A DNA stretch of 64,000 nucleotides, taken from assembly GCF_000002425.4 (NCBI RefSeq), contig NC_037261.1:310001-374000 (forward strand), in the 5' to 3' direction. The notes under the pieces were generated by a model. The model did no database searches. It was given only the letters and a program-made list of their open reading frames with translations, and had not been told where the DNA came from. This DNA comes from Physcomitrium patens (taxonomy: Eukaryota > Streptophyta > Bryopsida > Funariales > Funariaceae). Made by a program: the position numbers and the translations under genes. Below, piece by piece: positions 1 through 12,247 of this stretch; the first letter of the stretch is position 1, and the number at the start of each line of letters is the position of its first letter.

Positions 1-920
1 TTTTGTTCCATGAAATTTTCAGCAGTTAAGATTAATTATAAAATCTGCAATAAAGAGCTTCTTATAATTGTGGATTCATTTCAAGAATGGCATCATTATC
101 TAAAAGACACTTTTAGTCTAGTTATTGTATATATGGATTACAAGAACCTTGAGTACTTCATGTCAGCATGTATTTTGAATCATTACCAAATAAATTACAT
201 AGTGTTTTTATCAAAATTTGATTTCAAGATTGCTTATAGACTTGAAAAACAACAAGATTTATTAGATGTACTTTCTAGATATTCTTATCTTGCACCAAAA
301 GAAGGAAATGCAACTTTTAATCAACAAAAAATGATTCTCTTGAAGTTAGAGTATTTTCATCTTGAAGAAATAAAATCAACATTAACTACGGATTCAACCT
401 TTTTTAAACAAATTCAATTAAGTATGTCTTTTGATCCTCTTATTTATGATATTAAGAATAATTTTTCTAAGTCTTATGATACTTCTAAATTTAAATTTAA
501 AAATAATCCATTCTACTTAGAAGAACACTTATATATTCTAGAAGACAAAGCATAATTACGTGTTCTTCAAGCTCGCCATGACTTTTCAATACTCAAACAT
601 TTTGGATATTATAAGACTTTAGAACTAATATATAAAAAAAAATTAGTGGCCTCAAATATACAAGGCAATCGAAGACTTTATAAAATCATGTGATATTTGT
701 TCAAAATCCAAAATTCCTTATCATCAATCTTATGGACTTCTTTAACCATTATCTGTTTTAGAACAACTATGGTCTTCAATTTCTATGGATTTTATCATGG
801 ATATTTTAATCTCATGTTCATATGATTTTATATTGAAGATAGTAGATTATTTTATGAAAATGATACATGCTATACTATATACAAAATCTATCATATATTA
901 TTGTAGTATATATTTTTCTA
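1..920 (+). mobile_element. Decayed Ty3/gypsy pol: end of RNase H and start of integrase
   Basis: A 181-codon open frame (10-555) matches the end of the reverse transcriptase/RNase H region of a Ty3/gypsy retrotransposon: the motif YMDYKNLEYF corresponds to the family's YTDHKNLEYF, and RLEKQQDLLDVLSRYSY to the conserved R-x-G-KQ...DALSRRSY that ends the RNase H domain. After the stop at 553-555, the integrase zinc-binding region continues through frame changes and stops (FGYYKTLELI near 603-632, C-x2-C like CDICSKSKIPYHQSYGLL near 688-741, then SISMDFIMD near 778-804). Many C-to-T type changes have removed CpG and created stops, so this is a dead copy. It breaks off near 930 and resumes near 2,690. 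The family assignment rests on these motifs; I did not find its 5' LTR, gag or protease in the window. Confidence 0.85.
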
Positions 921-929
921 TCTAAGAAT

Positions 930-1610
930 ACATTGAGTATCTGGCTGTGGAGAGCTTATTTGTGGTTTAATAGCTTCTTACTCAACAACCAATTTATCTA
1001 CAGTAGTCAAAAATTATCAAAATTCCATGAATATAATAATTATAGTAGTAATAGTAATTGACAATAGTAACAATAATCAATAACCAATAATAATAATTAG
1101 CTTTGGTGACAATAATCAATAGTAATAACAGTAACTGATAGTAGTAATAATTATCAATAATCAATAACAATAACCAATGGTAGTGACAGTAACCAATAAC
1201 CAGTAACAATACTCAATACTAATAACAGTAATCAATAATCAATAATAATAATTGTCTTTGGTAAAAATAACCAATAGTAGTAACAATAATTCATAGTAGT
1301 AATAATTATCAATAATTAGTAATAATAACCAATAGTAGTAACAATAATCAATCACTAGTAATAATACCCAATAGTAGTAACAGTAATCAATAATCAATAA
1401 CAGTAATTGGCTTTGATAACAATAACCAATAGCAATAACAATAATTGATAGTAGTAATAGTTATCAATAACCAGTAATAATAATCAATAATAGTAATAAT
1501 AACCAATAATCAGTAATAATAGTCAATAATAGTAATAATAACTAATAATCAATAACAATAACCAATGGTAGTAACAGTAACCAATAACCAATAACAATAC
1601 TCCCTTCAAA
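930..1610. repeat. AAT/AGT-type degenerate minisatellite
   Basis: About 600 bases made almost only of CAATAATCAATAACCAATAG-like words: degenerate AAT/AAC/AGT triplets. A longer period is visible. An ACTTTGG-like interruption recurs near 1,100, 1,250 and 1,405, and an AACCAATGGTAGT block followed by GTAACCAATAACC occurs near 1,167 and again near 1,557. It sits between two parts of one integrase gene, so it was inserted into or expanded within the retroelement. Short ORFs here are compositional artefacts. Confidence 0.85.
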
Positions 1611-2685
1611 ATTACAGAACTTCAGCACTCAGTTTTTTTCAATCTAACTATTGGATTGAGTTTAAAAATTTTGAAAAAAAAGATAATACTCTTAACTTCT
1701 ACTATAAAAAAAATTCAATTATAAATTCATTATCGAACTCTAGATATTATCTGTTTGGTAGCAAGTTTGGTACATATCACCTTCATAGACATCTATATAT
1801 TGATTTCATTATATCTCACTAAATCAAATCTCAAATGCTACAAAATTCATGTATAAAATTTAGTAACATGAAAATATATATTCTTAGAAATTTTTAGCCA
1901 AAATCTTGTCAAATTACACAAAATATAGTTTAAAACACAACTACTAGTAATTTGAGTCACTTACTACTCATTGGATTCTAAGCACTGAATTCAACTTCCA
2001 ATATTTCCTTTGTTTCAGCTTATAATTTATCAAACAATATACATAAAGTGTAGTTGAGAAAGTTTATTCTTCAACCCCAATTGTTGATCCTCTATTGCTT
2101 TCCGTAGACATGCATTATATCCAAAAAAGTGATATTAGGTACCAAATCGACACTTCTATTGTGAGTGCTTATATCTCTTTCATAAAAACTCCAAATGACT
2201 CAAAATTTTCACCAAAATCCTAATCAAAAATCTAAATCTACCAATCCTTACTATTGATATTCAAATGCCTTCTTATTTTGTGCTAGGCCGTTATTTTGTG
2301 GCCAAAGGTTTGATTTCAACCATGTCTTACAAACAGCCAATCCCTGAGTATCAATCTAACCTATATTAAGGATTTTTTTAGTCCAAATCTATCCTCAACT
2401 TAATCCTAGTATCAACTATACTAATTATTTATCTCTTCTAACTTGATTTTATTAATTTATGGTCTTTTTAAGGCAATAAAAGAGTTTTTATATCTTAGAA
2501 GGTAAAAATACTAATTAATTTTTATCTACTTGATATTAAGATAAGAAAATAAGCTAAGAGGCATTCATAAAAGCCTTATTAAAATATGTTGAATTATTTT
2601 TGAACTAATATAATAGAATATTAATTAAAAAATTATTTTTAGTCATATTTTCATCATATAATTGTATCACAATATGACAACATAA
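1611..2685. repeat. AT-rich repeat DNA interrupting the integrase
   Basis: No gene. This segment, together with the minisatellite, separates the two integrase pieces. A block near 1,640-1,680 (CAATCTAACTATTGGATTGA then AAAATTTT) resembles one near 7,932-7,970 (CAATCTAATTGTTTGATTGA), so it probably belongs to a dispersed repeat family shared with the 7-8 kb region. I see no terminal repeats or target-site duplication that would define the insert. Confidence 0.5.
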
Positions 2686-3610
2686 AGAAATGGCTAAGCT
2701 TTTTTTTAACAACATCTATCACTATCATAGATTGTCCAAAGATATTATATTGGATAGAAGGACTCAATTTATATTAAGATTTTGGAGAATTATTTTCAAG
2801 ATATTAAAGATGGATATAAAACTTTTTTTGGCTTTTCAACTTCAAATTAATGGGCAAATAAAATTTGTGAATCAAGTTGTGGTATAATATTTGAGATGTA
2901 CCATCAATTATCATCAAGATGATTTGACAATATTTTTTTTATTAGCAAAGTTTGTATACAATAATTTGATACATTCTTTTATTAAATAAACATCTTTTTT
3001 TTATCAAATATGGTTATCATCTATGACTTAATACTTTTGACTTTTCAAAAGTTAATAATCATGTGGTAGAAGATTTGGCAAATCATTTATTAGAGTTATA
3101 GATAATAATAATAAAGGTATAGTTAAAGGAAGTTTAAAAATGATAGATGATGGATACAGATGCCTATAGCAAAGAACGACCAAAATTTAGTATAGATGAC
3201 AAGGTATAACTACTCCATTGTATTATCAAGACTACTTATTCGTGTAACTAGTTGAACTATGATAAGATTGGAACTTTTTTTATTTATAAATAATTCAATT
3301 ATATTGCTTATTGATTATCTACCAAAGTCTATGAAGATCCATCTCATATTTCATGTGTCTCTTCTTGAATCAAATAAGATAGTGAATACCTAAGAAAGAA
3401 GAAAAATACCACCTCTTCCTATAGAAGTAGATAATAATCAAAAATTTGAGGTAGAAGAAGTCTTAGATTTAAGACAGCATCAAAATAGGTTGAAATTTCT
3501 TATTCATTAATGTGGATATGATATTAATAAATATACATAAAAGCCAGCAAAAAATCTTGTAAATATAATAATAGAGTTGAAACTTTTTATCAATAATATC
3601 TATCAAAATT
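2686..3610 (+). mobile_element. Decayed Ty3/gypsy integrase core and chromodomain
   Basis: The integrase resumes with an open stretch (2690-2887). It reads HYHRLSKDIILDRRTQF, matching the family's H-GLP-DIISDRGTQF, followed by the equivalent of the HPQTDGQ-ERVNQ motif (LQINGQIKFVNQVV). CTINYHQDD and FVYNNLIHSF follow after a stop. The pol C-terminus is readable across stops near 3,280-3,360 (LPKSMKIHLIFHVSLLE), and a chromodomain-like block lies near 3,420-3,610 (KFEVEEVLDLR...FLIH.CGYDIN.....PAKNL). The order RNase H, integrase, chromodomain identifies the chromovirus branch of Ty3/gypsy. Stops in every frame make it inactive. Confidence 0.85.
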
Positions 3611-4730
3611 AAGATGAAGATTAGCAAATTTTTACTATAATAGAACTAAGATCCAATAAAGATAACATTCTATCTTCTATCTTTGTTTATAGCTTCTATG
3701 TATTTGTAACATTAAAAAGATGAAAAATCAATAATCAGTAGATTCAATTCAAGAGTTCTTACTTGTTGACTTATTGGATGAGATATTGCAATTGTCACAA
3801 CCTTCAAGACGATGTAATTGAGATGAAGATCCTTAAGAATGACATGTTCTTCCTTGAATAGATGACAAGATATAACATGTTTGATATCACGACCTTAGAA
3901 GAGAATCTCAATGTCTAATGATTTTATTAGAGATAGAAACAATTCTTGACAGTATTCCAAATGTTTTATTTGAAGGAAGTTATGAAGATCTCAACAACAA
4001 TCAAATAATAGGATTATCTTTTTGTCCTAATATAGAACATTATTAATGGCTAAGAGGACCTATCAAAAATCAAAGTATGTGAAGAGAACAAAGATCATAG
4101 TATGTGGTAAATATAATTGATCGCATCTTAGATTTCCTCAACATATGATAATTGCTTCTTGTAGAACTCATCTTTAAATAAGAAAATAATGTCATGGACA
4201 TATATATTTATCCTAACATTTATTTATTTATATGATTAATTAGAAATAGATAAAATTAGATTTTAATATATTTTTTAGAGAAGCTTCCTACAAGCTTTAT
4301 AGATGTTGTTTTTGACTTTATATGTGTTTATAGTTGATTAGTAGGTTAAAAACTTTTTCAATAAGTTAATCACTTGTTGATAGCTTATAAAACAAGTTAA
4401 CTATGTGGCATACATATAGAAAATTTATCTTGCAAGTTAAGATATGTGTCTTGTAAAATCAACATATTTTAGAGGTCTTATAAGATATTGTCATGTAGCT
4501 CCTAGTTAAAAGTATATATGCAAGTAAGAACTAGTTTCAAGATTTTTTTATCTTTAGAAATAGCCATTCTAATTTAATACTATATCATCTTTGAGTGATT
4601 TTTTAGTCTTTTTGAATATCATAAGAGTATATTTATATTTTAATTCTTTGAGGATTATGTCCTTAATATTATCTTTGTCAATTGGATGCTTGATGCATTT
4701 TTAAGCAAAAATATATATAATAAAACAAAA
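3535..4730 (+). repeat. 3'-end retroelement repeat, copy 1
   Basis: Starts in the chromodomain tail (GATATTAATAAATATACATA) and runs through non-coding DNA. It aligns end to end with 4,735-5,960 in the same order: CATCTATCAAAA-like, then ATGAAGATCCTTAAGAATG, CTATCAATGGCTAA-like and TTAATTCTTTGAGG near the end. Near 4,170-4,190 an A-rich stretch precedes AATGTCATGGACATATATAT, which could be the polypurine tract and LTR start of the element (inference). Together the copies look like two retroelement 3' ends in tandem. Confidence 0.65.
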
Positions 4731-4734
4731 AATA

Positions 4735-5960
4735 TGATATTAATGAATGCACATAGAAGCCAACAAAGAATCTTACAAATACAACAAAGAAGGTTGAGAC
4801 TTTTTATTAACAACATCTATCAAAACCAAGATAAAAAATAAAAATAAAAATAAAAAAAATAACTTTTTGATATAAAGAAAATAAGATCTACAATAAATAG
4901 TATTCTATTTTTATCATTATTTATAATTTCTTAATATTTGTAGTACTAAAAAACTAGAGGATCAATAATTAGTATATTCAACTCAAAGGCTATCATTTGT
5001 TAACTTTTCAAATGAGATATTGTAATTGTCATAGCCCCAAGATGATGTAATAGAAATGAAGATCTTTAAGAATGGCATATATTCCTTTGAATAGATGGCA
5101 AGTTACAATACATTTAGTATTATAGCCTTAGAAGAAACTCTCGATATTTGGTGATTTTATTGAAAGTGGAAATAATTCCTGATAATATTTTAAATATTTT
5201 ATTTAAAAAGAGTTATAAAAGTCTAAACAATGATGAAATGATAGGATAGTCTTTCTATTCTAGTATAGAACACTATCAATGGCTAAAAAGACCTATCAAG
5301 TATTTTCAAAAGAAACAAAGATCAGAATATCTAGCAAATATAATATACCACATTTTAGACTTTGTCAACACATGATGACCAATTCTCATAAAATTCAACT
5401 CTAAAGATAGGAGGAAGATAATGTCCTAGACATACATATTTATTTTGATAAGAAGAGCTAAATAGAAAATAACTATAGATAGATTTGATATTATCTTATG
5501 GTAAAGCTTTTTAATAGCTTCATAGATACATATTTGATTTTATTTATATTTAAAATTAATTAGTAGGTTAAAAACTTAACTAACAAGTTAGTCATGTGTC
5601 GCATATATAGATAGGTTGTGGTATAAGCTATTGATGTGGCAAGCTTATAGAAAACTTAAATTATAAGTTAAGATATGTATCTTATAAATTAAAAATATGT
5701 TGGAGGTCCTATAGAACGTCACTACATAGTTCTAAGTTAGATAGTATTTATGGAAGAAAGAATAAATCCTTCTTCATTCTTGTCAATGCCTTTCTAGTCT
5801 TTAGTCTTATTTCAAGACTTTTTAATCTTCTTGTCTTTAACAGTAGCCATTTTAGATTAATATTACATCATCTATTAGTAATTTTGTAATCTTTTTGAGT
5901 AACATAAGTGTATATTGATCTTTTAATTCTTTGAGATTCATATTTTTTAAAAGAAAGCTT
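4735..5960 (+). repeat. 3'-end retroelement repeat, copy 2
   Basis: Diverged direct repeat of 3,535-4,730. It begins with the same chromodomain tail (GATATTAATGAATGCACATA, AAGCCAACAAAGAATCTTAC). A purine run AGGAGGAAGATAA near 5,408-5,420 is followed by TGTCCTAGACATACATA, the expected arrangement of a polypurine tract and an LTR beginning TG. No coding region survives. The remainder to about 6,500 is AT-rich with no recognisable gene. Confidence 0.65.
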
Positions 5961-7029
5961 CTTTAATTTAATACTATGCTAATATGTCTTTGGAATGTGA
6001 CACACATTTAAAAAAATCATTGAAATGGTATTAAATTGACCATTTTAAAAATTTATATTTTTTTAAGTGGACAACATCAACATCTATTCTTGCAATTTTG
6101 TCACTTAATTAATTGATTTACAATGGATCTTTAGTTGTATTTACAAGACAAGATTGAAGTTCAAAGCCTACAAATATATTATTAATCTCCTAAAATTAAT
6201 ATATCTTACCTATGTAATTTTATCATTTGAAATTCGATTCAATTTTAAAACCTACAAATAGTTATGTATTTTTTCAACCAATCAATTTCAAATGCACATA
6301 ATTTTTTTTGGGCCTTGTGAACCAATATTAATGTTTTGTTCATAATTTTGTCATTATTGTTATCTTATCATACAAGTTCATGAAAAAAGAGATTGCATTC
6401 ATTTAGAGAGGGGAGATGAAGGAGAGGGAGGGAGGGAACAATAAATAAGTGGCCTTCAACAAACTAAGGGTTATTCTGTAGACAACCTTGTTTTTCATAC
6501 ATCTTTATTTTGATTTTTCTTTCTTTCTATAGATGGATTCAATTTGCAATATCATTGGAGCCATCCTCAATCACATTAGTAACACTAAAAAAAAAATTAT
6601 AGTATGTCCATTATGTCAATTATCTAAAGATAAGAAAAATTATAATATAAGTGACAAAGAAACATTTATGGTCATATTTAGCTTAAAGCATTACAGGCCT
6701 AATTTCTATGGATCCAATTTCACAATGGAAACAAACTATGTACTACTTTGTGCTTTCATGACCTTAAAAAAATTTACTAGTCAATTAGTATAGTGGACAC
6801 TGCTATTGCAATCATATGAATAAAATATTATATTTATAAATTTGACCATATCTATAAAAATATTGATGCTCTCAATATACCAATTACACACTACCAAAAC
6901 TATCATCAACAATTGCCAATCTACCTTGTTTCTTGGCCATTACTAATAATGCTAATCACTTAGACATTTGACTAACAATACTTATTGGAAGAAGTATTAT
7001 ACTCACATAAGCACAAAGAACTCGATATT
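5961..7029. other. AT-rich intergenic DNA, no gene recognised
   Basis: Contains a short purine-rich run near 6,400-6,435. An 86-codon ORF (6533-6793) includes VCPLCQLSKDKKNY and weakly resembles the C-x2-C half of a retroelement zinc-finger or integrase region, but no conserved partner motif is present. I treat it as repeat debris. Confidence 0.4.
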
Positions 7030-8250
7030 GTTGTATTATATATTCTTGCTTGAGAATGCATTAGGAACCTATCTTTGAAAGGTAAGTAAAAATACAACAA
7101 CAATTCTACCAAGTCTAATAGAGTCTTAAATAAACTTTAAGAAATTTTTAATAAATCCAATCAAACTTTAATCTATCAAAATAAATCTTTAAAAAATCAC
7201 AAAAAGAACATAAAAAAATATTTAAAAATAAAAAATTTAATGAAATCTAAATTAAAGTCCTAATTAAATCTTAATCAAATATTAGGTCAAATACTAATTG
7301 AAACCTTAATTGAATCTTAACCAAATCCTAAACAAAATCTTAATAAAATCCTACTAAAAATCTTAAATCTTAGACAAATCTTAGACAAGTTCTAAATCAA
7401 ACCTTGAGCTAATCCTAATCCTAAAAAAATCCTAGACTATATCTTGAATCAAATCCTAAGCTAATCTTAATTCTAATCAAATCCTACATTAAATCCTAAA
7501 TCAAATCCTAATCAAATTTTAGATCTTAAATAAATTCTTAACAAATCCTATAGCAAAATAAAATCTCAATCAATGATCAAATTGTTGATATCTACTCAAA
7601 ATTTGCAAAATTTTTAATGGTTTAATTAAGAAGAAGTACAAAAAGATGAAATTGATCATACTTATTAATTAAAAGAAATGCAAGATAATTCAATCGAGTA
7701 TTGAACAACCTCCTATTCCAGCCTAAATGCTAAACTTCCAATACCAATATCTCCTTTTTGATTCCTTAAATTTCTCTCAAATTTCATCCAAACATTAAAA
7801 ATCAAGTCTAGTATCCATATAAAAAAAATTATTTTCAATCTAATTGACAAATTGTTAAAGATCTTACAAATACTTGTTGACCTTCAAACTCCAATTTCTA
7901 AGACCTCAATCTCCAAAAGCCTTCATATACTTCAATCTAATTGTTTGATTGACTTCAAAATTTTTATACATATTGAAAATTAGCACACCAATATATTGCC
8001 CAAATTTTACTTATACACACACTATAGAACTTAAAAAAACCTCAAATTTGTAAATACATTTTTATTTTTCAAATCCTAATCCTACTAAAAACATCATTAA
8101 TTTTGAAAATCCCTCAAAATCTCAATATTGATTCAAATGACATAAAACTAATTCCTAAAAATCTCTTCTTAAGTTTGCTCTCAAATTCTACTCTTTAATC
8201 TACCAAAAAACCTTAGAATCTTCTTAAGTACATGGTTTTATTTCTTGGGG
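7030..8250 (+). repeat. AATCCTA-rich dispersed repeat, + copy
   Basis: Opens with CTTGCTTGAGAATGCATTAG and GGTAAGTAAAAATACAACAA, passes through about 450 bases of AAATCCTAATCAAATC-type low-complexity DNA (7,130-7,570), and ends with the AAAATCTC / CCTCAAATTTG / TTTTTATTTTTCAAATCC block. The reverse complement of 15,100-16,390 gives the same blocks in the same order, so the two form a large, diverged inverted pair. No coding capacity seen. It may be an LTR or an untranslated part of a retroelement. Confidence 0.6.
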
Positions 8251-9350
8251 TCTGATTTTGACCCAAGCTAAAAATCAGTCTTCTCTAGATAACAATTCTT
8301 AGCTTCTTGACATAAATTTTTCTAAAATCTACTCTTAATTCTTTCCTACACATGCTTATATCATTTAATTTTCTAATCTACTTTGTTTTGTCTTAATTAT
8401 GGCCCTTCAAAGTAAGTAGAAGCTCATTTTATAAAATAGTAGCATGAGCATATTTTAATTTTACTATCTTTTTGACTATCATCTATATTTCTAAGATAAT
8501 TTGCTATAATATTTTTAAATAAGTTCTTCTATAATATAATATTTCCTTTTCTCTTTTATTCATTAGCCATATTATATCATGACACTATGGCTTACTTAGA
8601 CTAAGAAAATTTTATATTTTCTTTGGCATTCTGTATTGTATGAATTCTTGTTAGCATCATGGCTTTTGTATACAAGCCATAACATACTTTACATTAGATA
8701 AAAAGTCAATAGGTTTAGGTTGTATGAATGGACATCTTAAAGATTTAGAAGCATCACCATTATTACAAGTTTATGTTATTTGGAAAAATACTAGTCATTC
8801 ATTTAAGCCTCATCAAAATAAATTCAATATATATTGCCTCCTATACTCTGCAGTTAATTCTATATAATATCTTTATTGTGATACCTAAGCAAAGTATTTC
8901 AAAAAAAGATTCTATAGAGCAACCATTCCTCATCATATCTTTACATACCCAACTTCTTTATTTATAGTTTACAACTCATCATGAAAAATGAGATGTATGA
9001 AGTTTTACTAGTAACTTGCTTGATTAGCTCAATCTCAATAAGTATGGGCATCATGATGAAGAAGTTCATCAACTATCACCTATCTCAATATTTTTCTTGG
9101 AGTGATACCTTTTCTATTAAAAAAATACTTAAATAGATATATATTACATTTAAATACCTAGATAATTTAAATTAGGAAGTATATTAGATATATTTTAGGC
9201 ATAATGGCTTATTAGATATTTTAAGATGAAATATATCTTAGCCAAGCTCTTAAAAGTCTATCACTAGATAGCAATGATTCAAGATGTCACAAGGTTCATC
9301 AATTGCTCTAACATATAAAAGGTGAAATGCAACTACCTAAGAACAATCAA
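8251..9350. other. AT-rich DNA, probable retroelement debris
   Basis: No intact gene. Fragments such as YLQLILYN-like and TTHHEK-like phrases near 8,850-9,000 may be traces of an RNase H or reverse transcriptase region upstream of the integrase at 9.36 kb, but the frame changes too often to be sure. Confidence 0.35.
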
Positions 9351-9359
9351 TTTAAGGCT

Positions 9360-9990
9360 ATTTATTCCAATTCCAATATCAAAACTCTTTATCGAAGTTG
9401 GAATGGATTTGATAGAATCATTCACTCCCTTGATCAAAAACTACAAATATGTGATAGTAGCAATAAATTACTTCATCAAGTAAATAGAAGTAAAACCACT
9501 TAAGTCAAAGGATTGTAAAATAGTAATTCAATTTTTCTTTAATAAGATTATGTTGGTACATAGTAGTCCCATTGAAATCCTTATCAATAACAATTTAGAA
9601 TTTTCCAATGCTCTCATAGACATCTTAACCATGCACATGCAAGTAAAATATAGAACAATAAAGTTTTATCATTCATAATACAATGGTTTTATGGAGTACT
9701 TCAATTGCATATTAAGCTTCTTAATTGTAAAGAATAGAAACTACAATGAATCTAATACACCTCATTACTAGTCACCATTGTTGTATATGAAACTAATGTA
9801 TATGTAAGCATTTTTTTTTTCATTTGAGCTATAGTATTGGCACAAATCCAAGTTGGCAATAGCCTTGTATCACAACACTATTCAGATATTAGAACCTATC
9901 AATCTAGAGTAATATGTCAATTAGTTTATTTTGTAAAGATATTACTTCAACTTCACAATACATTGCAATATTATAAATACTCAATTTAAA

Positions 9991-10025
<35 letters not shown>

Positions 10026-10430
10026 TGTGACAAACAAGTCAAATTCACTCAATTCTTTTATATTAGAGATCAAGTGGCATGTTATACAAAACAATGATGT
10101 GAGAGTAAGAAAAAATTTAAGGCCTTATATGATAGACCATACATCTTTATAAGTTCTAATACACTCCAACTCAAATTCTACTTATAGCCCACCAAAGATG
10201 GAATGCCACAAGTATCATATTTCATACTCAACTTTAATCTTATATAGTACAAATTAGACGTTGATGTCATATAAATAAATTTTCTTGGATAAGAAGTCTT
10301 ATAAAAATCTATAGGAGTAATGTAATCTTATAGTCAAACAGTTCTATGTATTGCCACTTACATCACGTCTATTCGTATGATAGCAGAATCAACCATCAAT
10401 TCAATAAAAGAGAGGAGGAGGATAATCCTA
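9360..10430 (+). mobile_element. Second decayed Ty3/gypsy integrase
   Basis: Readable across stops: FIEVGMDLIESFTPLIKNYK then YVIVAINYFIK.IEVKPLKS (9,395-9,510) matches the integrase catalytic core pattern W-x-VGMDLIGP...YILVATDYFTKWVEA-PL. HSSPIEILINNNLEF (9,560-9,605) matches the GxPxxIxSDxGxxF motif. In both places the catalytic Asp is replaced by Asn (INYF, INNN), consistent with decay. It continues to about 10,250. A poly(A) tract at 9,994-10,023 interrupts it, and a GAGAGGAGGAGGATAA purine run near 10,408-10,424 looks like a polypurine tract. The frame is broken many times. Confidence 0.75.
9994..10023 (+). repeat. Poly(A) tract
   Basis: Thirty consecutive A bases inside the decayed integrase. 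It could be microsatellite growth or the tail of a small retroposed insert; I see no target-site duplication. Confidence 0.95.
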
Positions 10431-10952
10431 CTCATGTAGAAATAAGATTTAGATTGGCCATAATCATATCTTTTCCTATCAGCTTGTATTATCATCCTAC
10501 TTAGTCAGATCTTACAATCAATATTTATATGATTTTTATTATAAATAATAAATAAAAACTTGACAAGATAATTATTAGACATTTTTTTTTGTGGTTCATT
10601 TGTGACTCATTTGCTACTAGGATTTCCAACCCAAGTGTCTCTATGTATCTTGTTTAAGATTTGTCCTAAGTAATGACAAGTGGGCTTGATTTAGTTTTGC
10701 AATTACTTTGTATAGGTTTCTATCTGTCAATTTGTAAGCTCACACAACATATTGAACATATTTGTCCAACTTTGACAAGATTAATGTTTGGTTAAACATT
10801 AGCCCTATAACTTCATCTTTTTTTTAATCAAAAAAAGTAAAATACTTTAGAAGTAAAGTCAAGGCCCACATGTGAAAAAAAAACATGTTGCTATCTCTTT
10901 GTTGCTTAATTAAATCATCATAGATTAGTTGATTGATTCTTTATGGTTGTTG

Positions 10953-10985
<33 letters not shown>

Positions 10986-11099
10986 TATGTATGTATAGGA
11001 TATTGTTAATGGAACAATTCTTTAGAAACAGGAAACAAGAGATGGGAGATAGACTAAATAAATCATGAGAAATCAAAGGATGTTGTGTTGATTCCGTCC

Positions 11100-11131
<32 letters not shown>

Positions 11132-12215
11132 ATGATTATTCATTGAGTTTGTAAATTTTCAAAATAATCCATTTTAAGTTCTTTTCAGGTCTCTTTGTAT
11201 TTCATTTCTATCTACATGTCTCACATTCTTTTTGCAATTGATTATGATATGTTCATTGCATGTATTTAGAACCATGAATTGAAATCCTTCAAATGTTTAT
11301 GATCTTTGGTTCTATGTGTTTGAGAAATGTGTATATATATATATATAGATATGCACATAATCAACATTGTGTACGATTTGTATCACATATAATGTATTTG
11401 TTAGTAATAAACAATTTAAGTCATAGTGTTTTTATTCAGGATACATGATTGGTATAAATAAGCCGTGATACTATGAAGTTCTGCAGTCTATTAAGCCATC
11501 ATGGTCTATGGAATTTAATATCTGAATGCCATTTGAAACTTGGTCAATACATATTTATGATGTAATTGAATTGCCGTTAATATGTCTGTGTCATTAGATA
11601 ATTTACTTGTACTATTTTAAAAGAGAAGAAAAAGTTCATGTGAAACAATTTTATCTTTTCACTTTTCAGTTATATCAAGATCTCATATTTGTTGTTATTA
11701 TTATTATATGTTGAAAAAAAAATTATTTTCAAAATACACATTTTTTGTATAGTAAAAATAAATTTATAAAAAAAAATAGATCCTTCAAAAACTTATAACT
11801 TAGTGTTTATTAAAGAATAGTAAGATACACATTGAATGGTAAATACAATATGTAAAATTCAAATACAAAGTCATGTTACTTTAGTATTGAAATGCACAAA
11901 ATATATACTGACATCTAAAAAGTATTATCCTTAATAATTAATTAGACAATTTTATTGCATGATAATTGAATTCAATTTTCATCTTTTTTATAAATATTTA
12001 CAAAATTTGAGAGTAGTTTGATATTACAATATATTCATGTATTTAAAATGAAATAATTTTAGGTGTATCTAGTAACATTAATATTGTTAATAAACGTAAT
12101 TTTTTTTTGTTTTGAAAAACATTTATTATTGAGTTTCATATTTTTAAGAAAAACAGTATGAATAAATTTATAACTAAACTAGTAAATTTTAATGACTTCG
12201 AAGAAAATGCATAAG

Positions 12216-12247
<32 letters not shown>

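Noticed and set aside
930..1610. CRISPR-like appearance of repeated short words
   Set aside because: The repeats are degenerate triplets without fixed repeat and spacer lengths, in a plant nuclear retroelement context.
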